A program made the position numbers and the translations under genes. Shown here piece after piece: positions 56,608-64,000 of a DNA stretch of 64,000 bases; position 1 is the first letter of the stretch; each line of letters opens with the position of its first letter. Below the pieces are notes generated by a model, which was not told the origin of the DNA, did no database searches, and saw only the letters and a list, made by a program, of their open reading frames with translations. Origin of the DNA: an uncultured Granulosicoccaceae bacterium (GTDB lineage Bacteria > Pseudomonadota > Gammaproteobacteria > CALCKW01); the NCBI GenBank assembly GCA_937965695.1, contig CALCKW010000004.1:104120-168119 (forward strand), written 5' to 3'.

Positions 56608-57651
56608 ATGAAGCCGATTAAACTGGTGGCGGCTATCGCCACAATGCTAATAGGGTCGAGCGCGATAGCTCAGACTAATCTAACTGCTGAAACAGCTAGT
56701 CCCGGTGGAGCTACTTACTTGTCGCTTGCCCATCTCACGGAAGTGGCTGGTACTGAAGGTTTGGCGAGTATTCAACTTGCAGACGGTCAGACTCTCACCA
56801 ACTCCATACAGAATGTTGCCGAAGGCAAGACTGACATCGCGGGAACACCTTATATACTGCCGTTTTTAATGAGCCGGGGTGTTGGACCGTATGGATCACT
56901 TGGCAAGGAAAAAGGCGCTGAGCTATCCGCCAATCTCAGAGCAATCAACCCATTTACTTTGGGGGTGTTTTTTCTCTTTGCCTATGATGCCAAAGGTGTC
57001 AATGGTTGGGATGATATTGCGGGTCGAAAGATCTACAACGGTCCTCCACGTGGCGGTGCACTGACTAATGCGCGCAGCATGATTCAAATTGTCACGGGTT
57101 TAAAAGACGGCGATGATTATGAAGGTCTTCAGGTCAATTGGGGCCAAGGTACAACCCTCGTCACTAGCGGCGAACCCGACGCTATTGTGCTACCAGAGTT
57201 GTTTCCTAGCAGCAGATTAACCGCTGTAACTGCCGCAGGTAAGATGACAGGTTGGTCCATGCCGAAAGAGTCTTATGAGGGCGATGCGATGCAAAAATAT
57301 ATGCAGGCCCCCGGTAGCGCACCATTCACATCGACAATTGCCGAACTGCAGTCGACGATGGGGCCAGACTGGACTTTCGTGTCTGAAGACGAGACATTCC
57401 GTGCTTTTGCCACTATTGGCGGAAACGTTGTGCACAAAGACATGGACCCAGACCTCGCCTACAGCCTTGTCAGCACTTATATAGCTTCACTTGACGCCCT
57501 GAAAGCCAAGGCACCGTTTGGTGAAACCGTTGGATACGATTTCCCTATGCAGGGCATGTGCGGGCAAAACCCACTTCAATACCACCCAGCTGCCGCTCGC
57601 GCATGGCGAGATGCAGGGTTTGAACTCGACGACTGCGCAGTTGCCCAGTAA
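56608..57651 (+). CDS. TAXI-family TRAP transporter solute-binding protein
   Basis: The start ATG 56608 has GGAG eight bases upstream and gives a clean Sec signal (MKPIKLVAAIATMLIGSSAIAQ, cut after about 22). 347 aa. Type TAXI fold: LTAETASPGGATYLSLAHLT near the start, YNGPPRGGALTNARSMIQIV in the middle. It binds a periplasmic ligand and hands it to the fused membrane subunit encoded downstream. TAXI ligands known so far include glutamate and other organic acids; this one is not assigned. Confidence 0.88.
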   Translation: MKPIKLVAAIATMLIGSSAIAQTNLTAETASPGGATYLSLAHLTEVAGTEGLASIQLADGQTLTNSIQNVAEGKTDIAGTPYILPFLMSRGVGPYGSLGKEKGAELSANLRAINPFTLGVFFLFAYDAKGVNGWDDIAGRKIYNGPPRGGALTNARSMIQIVTGLKDGDDYEGLQVNWGQGTTLVTSGEPDAIVLPELFPSSRLTAVTAAGKMTGWSMPKESYEGDAMQKYMQAPGSAPFTSTIAELQSTMGPDWTFVSEDETFRAFATIGGNVVHKDMDPDLAYSLVSTYIASLDALKAKAPFGETVGYDFPMQGMCGQNPLQYHPAAARAWRDAGFELDDCAVAQ

Positions 57652-57696
57652 CAGCCCCGGTTGAAATTGAACCACGAACGCGGTCTCAGTTGACGC

Positions 57697-57763
57697 TAAG
57701 GGAACCTCTGATTGAATAGAATCTGTCCAAAAAGGACTAGAAGGGTTCAATCAGGGGATCCCG
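57697..57763. repeat. Inverted-repeat element with repeat-family-like ends
   Basis: Left AAGGGAACCTCTGATTGAAT and right TTCAATCAGGGGATCCCG are imperfect inverted repeats; inside, TGTCC/GGACT pairs around AAAA. The left end resembles GGGAACCTCAG of the copy at 1151. The element also works as a hairpin between the TAXI gene and the permease gene, followed by CCGCC-TTACT-GGCGG (57761-57775). Confidence 0.45.
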
Positions 57764-57879
57764 CCTTACTGGCGGTATCTATCAATTTACTATAGTTGTA
57801 AGAATCACGGTTGAGCGCCCAAGACGTGCAGTCTTTTTATAGGCCAGCTGAAGATTCTAAGTTCAATGGCAAGCATGCA

Positions 57880-60213
57880 ATGACGGACGTATCAGAGCAA
57901 AGTGGGCGGCAACAATCGCTCTCAAATCGCGTGGTCTATTTCCTAGCCCTTGTCTTTGTAACTATGGGGGTGGTGAACAGTACGCCATTGATTCCTGGTT
58001 GGGATGATTTGTGGAGCACGCTCTCAGGAATTAAAAACCTGAAAACTCGGTCGTTCTCGACAGAGTGGTTTTATCCCCTCGTTTTTTTCATCATGATGCT
58101 AATAGTCGCGCTTAAACATTCTATGTGGCGCGAGTGGCGCGGTACTTCGCGTGCGTGGTTTGGCGCCTTTATGGATATTGCGCTAGTTTTTGCAGCCGCG
58201 ACAGTTTCCTTCACTTATCTTATTGAAATAGACAGCGTCTGCTTGATAGATGCGTTCAACGGTGAACGCGCTCGCATCATTGCTGAAACACTACGGGCGG
58301 AAATTGAATTCGCACAAATGATGGGGCTACCCGCACCCGATACCGTTGAAGACCCCAAGTGTGTCAACACGACAGGTGTTTGGCTTGTCGTGATCATGGG
58401 ATTGTCGATCCTTATTTTTCTCGGCTACAACATCAAGGTTTGGGGGCTTCCACTGGTTGCGGTAGCCATAGTTGTTGCCCTCTACACTATAGGCACTGTG
58501 TTCGTCTGGTATTTCCACGGTCCTGACGACATTAATAAATATCTAATGACGAAGCTGGGAGGCGAACCGCGTACTTTTCTAGACGGAATCCCTAACGTGC
58601 ATGACGCACTTGTCAACAATGCGTCAGGTTTGCTCGGACGCTTTATGCACGTCATCATGAATTTGGTATTTCCCTACATCATTCTCGGTTCTCTCTTTGG
58701 TAAATCGGCCGGTGGGCAAACACTTATAAAACTTGCCTTTCGCTGGACTCGAAAACTGCGCGGCGGTCCGGCACATGCAGCCATCCTAAGCTCGGCCATG
58801 TTCGGCACCATTTCTGGTGGCCCAGTCGTCAATGTGCTTTCGACGGGTGTTCTCACAATCCCCATGATGATAAAGCGCGGCTTTTCCAAAGTGTTTGCTG
58901 GAGGCATGGAGGCGGCCGCATCTTCTGGGGGTTCGATCATGCCACCCGTTATGGGTGTCGCCGCTTTTATACTCGCTGCAATGGCTGGTGTGCCTTACCG
59001 AGATGTTATCGTCGCAGCTACTTTGCCGGCTATCGCCTACTTTTTATGTCTTTTTCTCAGTGCGTCGTTCCAGTCGCGAAAACAAGGCATTGAAGCCTAT
59101 GGCGAACTCACGGAAGAGATGCGACTCAGTAGAGAAGACATCTTGCATTTGTTGCAGATCGTTTTGCCAATTGCATTGATCTTTCTTTTGCTACTGACTC
59201 CAAAAGACCTAGTTGGCTGTGGCCTTATCTCTGCAGCACTTGGTGCAGATGCCGTGATGCAGGGAGATCGCTGCGTTGTCACCTCGCTACCATGGATACT
59301 TCAGATATTTCAAAATGCCGCTGGTGACGCTAGCGCTACAGGCTGGTGGGCGACGGCGCTTGTGATGGTGTTGCTTTTCTTGGACAAAAAGTTCCGCGCT
59401 AAGCCACGTATGATTCTCGATGCACTTGCGGAAGCCGGAATCACCATTTCAACACTTTACTTGATGCTGCTAGCGGTCACGGTAATCGATGTTTGCCTAA
59501 ACTTCACTGGGCTATCTAAATTTGTGGCTATCGACGTCTTGAGGTTTCTCCTAGCGATAGATCTTGGCAGCGGATCGGTGTGGTTTCAGTTTATTGCGCT
59601 CGTTATTACGATGCTGCTTGCGATACTGTTGGGCATGGGCATGCCTGCTGTTCCTGCCTATATTAATGTGGTGCTATTGATGGGCCCTCTACTAGTAGGG
59701 CTTGGCATAGCTACTTTTACTGCACACATGTTTATCTTTTATTTTGCCATCGCGTCGGCAATCACCCCACCGGTGGCCTTGGCCGCGTTTGCAGCTTCTA
59801 CAATTACAAAAGCCGAACCCATGGCCACTGGATTTAGTGCCGTACGTTCCGGAATCGTGATGTTCATTATTCCTTTCGTCTTTGCATTCTATCCAGAGAT
59901 ACTGCTGATAGAGCAAGCCTTGATTGATCCATCTAGCCCATCTGGTGCACCTTTGTCTGGGTATGAGAACGGCGTTCAATTTAGCGCACTAATGTGGTTG
60001 TTGACTCGACTTGTACTGGCCTTGTATTTAATTGCCAGTGCTCTTGCTGCCTATGATGCAAAGGCTCTATCTCCCATAGAGATCGCACTTCGACTAGTGG
60101 CGGCTGCCACCGTACTGATGCGCCCAGAGCTCGTTCAATTCACGGCGATTGCTTTTGCCTTGGCACTTTTGGCTTGGCATCACTTGGGTGCTCGTCGCCC
60201 TGCGTTAATTTAA
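57880..60213 (+). CDS. TRAP transporter, fused small and large membrane subunits
   Basis: The start is placed at ATG 57880 (MTDVSEQSGRQQSLSNRVVY); TTG 57811 would add 23 residues. 777 aa with about 16-18 hydrophobic segments. The N-terminal third corresponds to the small subunit DctQ-like helices, and the rest to DctM: GTISGGPVVNVLSTGVLTIP, PVMGVAAFILAAMAGVPYRD, GMGMPAVPAYINVVLLMGPL and AITPPVALAAFAASTIT. The fused type belongs to the TAXI branch of sodium-coupled TRAP systems. It follows the binding-protein gene by about 230 bp, with two hairpins between that may set the ratio of the two proteins. Confidence 0.9.
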   Translation: MTDVSEQSGRQQSLSNRVVYFLALVFVTMGVVNSTPLIPGWDDLWSTLSGIKNLKTRSFSTEWFYPLVFFIMMLIVALKHSMWREWRGTSRAWFGAFMDIALVFAAATVSFTYLIEIDSVCLIDAFNGERARIIAETLRAEIEFAQMMGLPAPDTVEDPKCVNTTGVWLVVIMGLSILIFLGYNIKVWGLPLVAVAIVVALYTIGTVFVWYFHGPDDINKYLMTKLGGEPRTFLDGIPNVHDALVNNASGLLGRFMHVIMNLVFPYIILGSLFGKSAGGQTLIKLAFRWTRKLRGGPAHAAILSSAMFGTISGGPVVNVLSTGVLTIPMMIKRGFSKVFAGGMEAAASSGGSIMPPVMGVAAFILAAMAGVPYRDVIVAATLPAIAYFLCLFLSASFQSRKQGIEAYGELTEEMRLSREDILHLLQIVLPIALIFLLLLTPKDLVGCGLISAALGADAVMQGDRCVVTSLPWILQIFQNAAGDASATGWWATALVMVLLFLDKKFRAKPRMILDALAEAGITISTLYLMLLAVTVIDVCLNFTGLSKFVAIDVLRFLLAIDLGSGSVWFQFIALVITMLLAILLGMGMPAVPAYINVVLLMGPLLVGLGIATFTAHMFIFYFAIASAITPPVALAAFAASTITKAEPMATGFSAVRSGIVMFIIPFVFAFYPEILLIEQALIDPSSPSGAPLSGYENGVQFSALMWLLTRLVLALYLIASALAAYDAKALSPIEIALRLVAAATVLMRPELVQFTAIAFALALLAWHHLGARRPALI

Positions 60214-60233
60214 ACTAAATATATTAGGCCCCT

Positions 60234-61796
60234 ATGAGCACTCGACCAAATTTCTTGTTTCTGATCACTGACCAACAACGAGCAGACTGGTTGGGGTGCT
60301 ATGGCCACCCGGTGGTGAAGACACCCCATATCGATTCCATTGCGGCGCGGGGCACAAGGTTCAATAATTTCCACACGGCGTCCCCTGTCTGTATGCCCAA
60401 CCGGGCGTCGCTACTGACTGGTCGTTACCCGAGCCTGCATGGATTGCGCTACAACGGCTGTGTCTTACCGCCGAGTGCACGCACTTTTGTCGACGTATTA
60501 GCTGATGCGCAATACCATACGGCGGCTATTGGAAAAAGCCATCTTCAGCCATTTACAGGTATGGCTCCCATGGGGAAATCCATTGAGAGCGTTCATGAAG
60601 CACCGGATGCTTGGAAAACTGACCGGCCCAAACACTACGAAGAAGAGCCTGAGCATTATCGTGCTGAAGGCCGATACAAAATCCAGACGCCATACTACGG
60701 ATATCAGCATGTAGACATGGTGACTTCCCACGGCGATCGCTGTGGGGGACACTATCAGCAATGGTTCCGCGAGAACGCACCCGATTGGGAATCGCTTTTA
60801 GACCGAGACAATCAACTGCCGCATAATTATTCATGCCCGCAGGCCTTTCGAACGCCAATCCCCGAAGAATATTATCCCACTGCCTATATTCGCGATCGTA
60901 CCGTAGAGTATCTGGAGTCGCGAGCAGAACAAGACAATCCGTTCTTTGCTTTTGTCAGCTTCCCTGATCCGCACCATCCTTTTAATCCACCGGGTAAATA
61001 CTGGGATATGTATAGCCCCGATGATTTTGAGGTATCGCTACCTTACGATGCGCACAAAAACCCGAACCCACCCATGCAATGGTTGCATGAAAATTGGAAG
61101 GGATCTGGCGGTCAGACCACACCGCAAACCGCTTTGATGCTGGACGATCAGCAAATCAAAGAAGCCATGGCACTGACAGCCGGTATGACCACATGTATTG
61201 ACGATGCGGTAGGGGAGATACTCTCCTCGCTTGAGAAATCTGGTCAACTGGACAATACGGTGATCTGTTACAACTCTGATCACGGCGACTACATGGGTGA
61301 TTTCAATATGATGCTTAAAGGTGCGCTTCCTTTTCGCAGCATCACCCGCGTGCCGTTCATCTGGTCAGATCCAACGCGCAGAAGCTCTAGCGAGTCAGAT
61401 GCGCTTTGCTCCACAGTAGACTTGGCTGCGTCCATCTTAGAGCGTGCGGACTTAACGCCGTTTAATGGCAATCAAGGTGTGAGCTTTCTGTCGGCTACAC
61501 AGGGTGGAGATGGCCCACGTAGCGAGGCACTGATCGAATACAATGACGGAGGCAATCGTCTGGGCTTTGAGAAACCCGCACGCGTTCGTTCACTGATAAC
61601 CGCTGAGTGGCGATACTCTGTCTACCGCGATCAAGATTGGGGTGAGCTCTACGATCTAAAACGCGACCCGAACGAGACAGAAAACCTGTGGGACAGCCAT
61701 GAGCACCACGGTATTCGAGCAGAGTTAGCAGAGAGGCTTGTTCACCACCTTATTGCGCAAATGGACGAGAGCCCAGCGGCCGATCGAATTGCTTAA
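60234..61796 (+). CDS. Sulfatase-family hydrolase
   Basis: 520 aa, start 21 bp after the permease stop. Alkaline phosphatase fold: metal site NFLFLITDQQRADW (D13, Q14), the formylglycine motif C53-M-P-N-R in ASPVCMPNRASLLTGRYPS (CxPxR), GKSHLQPF with Lys/His, SFPDPHHPF and the second metal site NSDHGDYMGDF. The Cys must be turned to formylglycine by an FGE or anSME enzyme encoded elsewhere. No signal peptide, so it is likely cytoplasmic, acting on something imported by the TRAP carrier. A phosphonate monoester hydrolase role is an alternative within the family. Confidence 0.88.
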   Translation: MSTRPNFLFLITDQQRADWLGCYGHPVVKTPHIDSIAARGTRFNNFHTASPVCMPNRASLLTGRYPSLHGLRYNGCVLPPSARTFVDVLADAQYHTAAIGKSHLQPFTGMAPMGKSIESVHEAPDAWKTDRPKHYEEEPEHYRAEGRYKIQTPYYGYQHVDMVTSHGDRCGGHYQQWFRENAPDWESLLDRDNQLPHNYSCPQAFRTPIPEEYYPTAYIRDRTVEYLESRAEQDNPFFAFVSFPDPHHPFNPPGKYWDMYSPDDFEVSLPYDAHKNPNPPMQWLHENWKGSGGQTTPQTALMLDDQQIKEAMALTAGMTTCIDDAVGEILSSLEKSGQLDNTVICYNSDHGDYMGDFNMMLKGALPFRSITRVPFIWSDPTRRSSSESDALCSTVDLAASILERADLTPFNGNQGVSFLSATQGGDGPRSEALIEYNDGGNRLGFEKPARVRSLITAEWRYSVYRDQDWGELYDLKRDPNETENLWDSHEHHGIRAELAERLVHHLIAQMDESPAADRIA

Positions 61797-62007
61797 GAAA
61801 AAGTCTAGCTAAGAAAAGTTTGCTGAGTTACCCGCATAGGTGTGGATTCGCTGGCGCCTGTGCGGTTCAGTGTGTAGTTGCGAAACTCTTCTCTGAGTCA
61901 AACAACGTCAAATTCAATCGTGCTCCACGCAATTGCCTTTATAGGTCTTCTAGAGACATCCTATACTTTTGTGCTTAGTAAATACCAAACATTAGAGGAC
62001 CAAAAAA

Positions 62008-62952
62008 GTGACTGACGTACCTACAGAAATCATTTTCCATAACTATCCGCAATCACCGGTTGCTGAGAAGGTGCGAGTGGTGTTTGGTATTAAGGGTATT
62101 ACATGGCGTAACGTTGAGATTCCGCGTCTCGCACCCAAACCGTTGTTGACACCACTAACAGGTGGATACAGGCGGACGCCGGTCTTGCAAATTGGAGCAG
62201 ACATATACTGTGATAGCCAATGCATTATTCGTGAATTAGAGCGTCGTCATCCTAAGCCTTCTCTGATGCCGACTGCCGAAGCGGGTTTAATGTGGTGTCT
62301 CAGTCGTTGGACAGACGGTGCGTTGTTCGATCTCGCTGTGAAGTTGGTGCTTGGTGCTGCGGGTGATGACTTACCCAAGGATTTTGCTGAAGACCGCGGC
62401 CGTCTTTATCTCGGTGAGGACTGGGCCGATGGACTCAAATTGGCCAACACGCAACTGCCGCATCTTGTCGCGCAGATGCGCGCACCGTTGTCGTGGCTGG
62501 AGGATCAGCTGAAAGATGGCAGGGCCTTTTTGCTGGGTTCAGCTCCGGCTGCGATTGACGCGCAAATGTATTATGTTGTCTGGTTTGTTCGCGGGCGTTG
62601 GGGTGGTGGTCCAGCTTTTCTCTCTGAATACCCTAACTTGGTTCGGTGGGAGGGCAACGTGCGTGCGCTGGGGCACGGAATCTCGAGCAGTATGCGTGCT
62701 GAGGATGCGCTAGCACGGGCAAAGAGTTCGCAGTCTATCGCCGAGTCAGGTGTGGCTCCCCACGATCCGCAAGGCCTCAAGGTGGGCGCCTCAGTGACCG
62801 TACAACCTGATGTTGATGGTGGTGAGCAACCCGTCGAAGGCATGCTGCGGTTCGCTGACGCAGAAACCATTACCCTAGAACACACGGCAGAAGAGGTAGG
62901 CGATGTCTGCGTGCATTTTCCCCGTGCAGGCTATCGCGTCGAACAAGCCTGA
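62008..62952 (+). CDS. Glutathione S-transferase-like protein with C-terminal extension
   Basis: 314 aa. Residues 5-80 are a thioredoxin-fold GST start (IFHNYPQSPVAEKVRVVFGI; TGGYRRTPVLQIGADIYCDS), followed by helical GST-C domain to about 220. The last 75 residues (VGASVTVQPDVDGGEQPVEG and on) are beta-like and not part of a normal GST of 200-220 aa. It stands about 210 bp after the sulfatase, in the same direction, with TATACT before it, so perhaps its own promoter. Role unknown; thiol-dependent dehalogenation or ether cleavage is possible. Confidence 0.75.
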   Translation: MTDVPTEIIFHNYPQSPVAEKVRVVFGIKGITWRNVEIPRLAPKPLLTPLTGGYRRTPVLQIGADIYCDSQCIIRELERRHPKPSLMPTAEAGLMWCLSRWTDGALFDLAVKLVLGAAGDDLPKDFAEDRGRLYLGEDWADGLKLANTQLPHLVAQMRAPLSWLEDQLKDGRAFLLGSAPAAIDAQMYYVVWFVRGRWGGGPAFLSEYPNLVRWEGNVRALGHGISSSMRAEDALARAKSSQSIAESGVAPHDPQGLKVGASVTVQPDVDGGEQPVEGMLRFADAETITLEHTAEEVGDVCVHFPRAGYRVEQA

Positions 62953-63129
62953 CAACAAAGAGCGAGTGCTGTTTCATTGGCCAAGGTTGTCCCTTGAGAG
63001 TACACCGCCATAATTTTTTCCGATGGTTTTTTCCGGAGGGTAAGGCTTGTAGGGTGTTCTGCAAAAGGCAATTCACCTAAGTCGTCGAATTTTCAGTGTT
63101 GATGATCAAATGTTTGACCAAAAATCTCG

Positions 63130-63981
63130 TCAGTTGCGAGCAAGATATCGACCCAGTGAAGGTGTCTGGTCAGTTTGAATTGCGCCAATGCCAGAGCGCA
63201 TAAGCTCACCCCAAACGGCGTCGGGATTCTTCAGCGCACGCTCGTCTGAAAAATCTAATGGATGTACCTCATCCAACGTATTTACCCAAAGCCGAATGCC
63301 GTGCTTTTGCATTTCCAGATGGGTTTCTTCCAGTTCCTTCAGCGATGTGAAAGAGATTTCAAGAATGTTCGCATCAAAAATCTGGGCGATATCTACTGCT
63401 TCTTTGGCCATTTTTCCCGGTTTTGGATCGAGTAGCACCGGCATAAAAGTCAAACTTTTATACCAGTTGGCGTCCAGAATACTTGTGTCAGGATTGGCTG
63501 GATCGATAACCATTTTAATCAGAACTTGATTTTGCATCTCCATGTCAAAGACCAGCTGTCCGACAGCTTCCAAGTCTCGGCGATGTTTGGTATCTATATT
63601 TAAATGCACACGCCCGCGGGCCGCTTCCAGTGCAGCACGCAAGGTGGGTACCTTGATATCTGTGACTGCCGCGTTTCGCCCGCCGTCTCGTTGGCGTAAA
63701 AAGAGAGTTTCAAATTCGTGTGTTTGCACTTCAATGGTGTCGCCAATTCGATTACTCATGCGATCAGTTGTGTCATCGTGCATGAGATACAACTCGCCTT
63801 GCGTTGTTTTTTGAACATCAATCTCAACCATGTCAGCCCCGGCATCGGCCGCTAGCAACATGGCTTCAATTGAGTTTTCTGGCGCGCTCGCCCATTCACC
63901 ACGATGAGAAATAACCATCAATTCTTTGTTTGCAGGTGAGATTGTATCGTTAAGATCGAGGTTTTTATTCACGTGAGTCAT
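63130..63981 (-). CDS. Glycerophosphodiester phosphodiesterase
   Basis: 283 aa. GDPD barrel: VISHRGEWASAPENSIEAML (HR..E.PENS), MVEIDVQKT with the metal Glu-Asp pair, LYLMHDDTTDRMS with the catalytic His, and VHLNIDTKHRRDLEAVGQLV. No signal peptide at the start MTHVNKNLDL, so cytoplasmic, unlike GlpQ. It hydrolyses glycerophosphodiesters to glycerol-3-phosphate and an alcohol. The start lies 19 bp from the window edge; the operon partner, if any, is outside. Confidence 0.85.
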   Translation of the reverse strand: MTHVNKNLDLNDTISPANKELMVISHRGEWASAPENSIEAMLLAADAGADMVEIDVQKTTQGELYLMHDDTTDRMSNRIGDTIEVQTHEFETLFLRQRDGGRNAAVTDIKVPTLRAALEAARGRVHLNIDTKHRRDLEAVGQLVFDMEMQNQVLIKMVIDPANPDTSILDANWYKSLTFMPVLLDPKPGKMAKEAVDIAQIFDANILEISFTSLKELEETHLEMQKHGIRLWVNTLDEVHPLDFSDERALKNPDAVWGELMRSGIGAIQTDQTPSLGRYLARN

Positions 63982-64000
63982 CGGGTGAGAGTTGAGGGTT

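Overview
The window looks like a chromosomal segment of a marine, heterotrophic gammaproteobacterium with GC near 50%. This rests on gene content only: a Pseudomonas-type cysI-DUF934-cysH cluster, PqiA/B/C, RecJ, TRAP-TAXI transport, a large glycogen operon and D-glutamate utilisation genes. No rRNA, ribosomal protein or other strong taxonomic marker is present, so I do not name a genus. No prophage, complete insertion sequence or CRISPR array is visible.

Layout. 0-9 kb: an SGNH-hydrolase lipoprotein cut by the window edge; a three-gene D-amino-acid operon (dgcN-dgcA-dat); assimilatory sulfur reduction (cysI-DUF934-cysH); a class III aminotransferase. 9-19.7 kb: a PAS-GGDEF-EAL protein, an OmpA-like lipoprotein, an ArnT-like glycosyltransferase, recJ, a VTT-domain/flavoprotein fusion, a tRNA-Val(GAC) with a clear promoter and terminators, and a discoidin-like lipoprotein. 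19.7-34 kb: a glycogen locus transcribed leftwards as glgP-glgB-glgX-malQ-glgC-pgm-glgA, holding both synthesis and breakdown enzymes. 34-41.3 kb: a small zinc-ribbon membrane protein, an acyl-CoA synthetase, an MFS carrier, and a translationally coupled pqiA1-pqiA2-pqiB-pqiC operon. 41.3-49.2 kb: a LysR-regulated quinone oxidoreductase/SDR group with a DUF1330 gene carrying two in-frame TAG codons, a radical SAM protein, a KefB-like antiporter, an FRG-like remnant and a sulfite oxidase-type enzyme. 49.2-64 kb: a GlxA-type regulator, psuK-psuG (pseudouridine breakdown), a scar of two decayed genes (ferredoxin reductase and aldehyde dehydrogenase), a YtcJ-like amidohydrolase, a MarR regulator, a TAXI-TRAP transporter with a sulfatase behind it, a GST-like protein and a glycerophosphodiester phosphodiesterase.

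Working together. The glycogen genes can make (pgm, glgC, glgA, glgB) and recover (glgP, glgX, malQ) storage glucan from one transcript. The D-amino-acid operon fits collection of amino groups onto D-Glu (Dat), N-acetylation (DgcN) and inversion to N-acetyl-L-Glu (DgcA). The TAXI-TRAP/sulfatase/amidohydrolase/MarR neighbourhood looks like a catabolic unit for an unidentified, probably sulfated, organic acid.

Most interesting non-genic signal. A family of short dispersed elements with related ends (about CTAGGGA..CTCAGATT) lies in intergenic DNA: three copies of about 167 bp (7289-7454, 37560-37727, 43383-43550), an inverted 84-bp short copy (1151-1234) and possible relatives at 57697-57763 and 41256-41281. 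There is no transposase in the window, so it looks like a MITE-like or REP-like family. Its identity could not be checked here.
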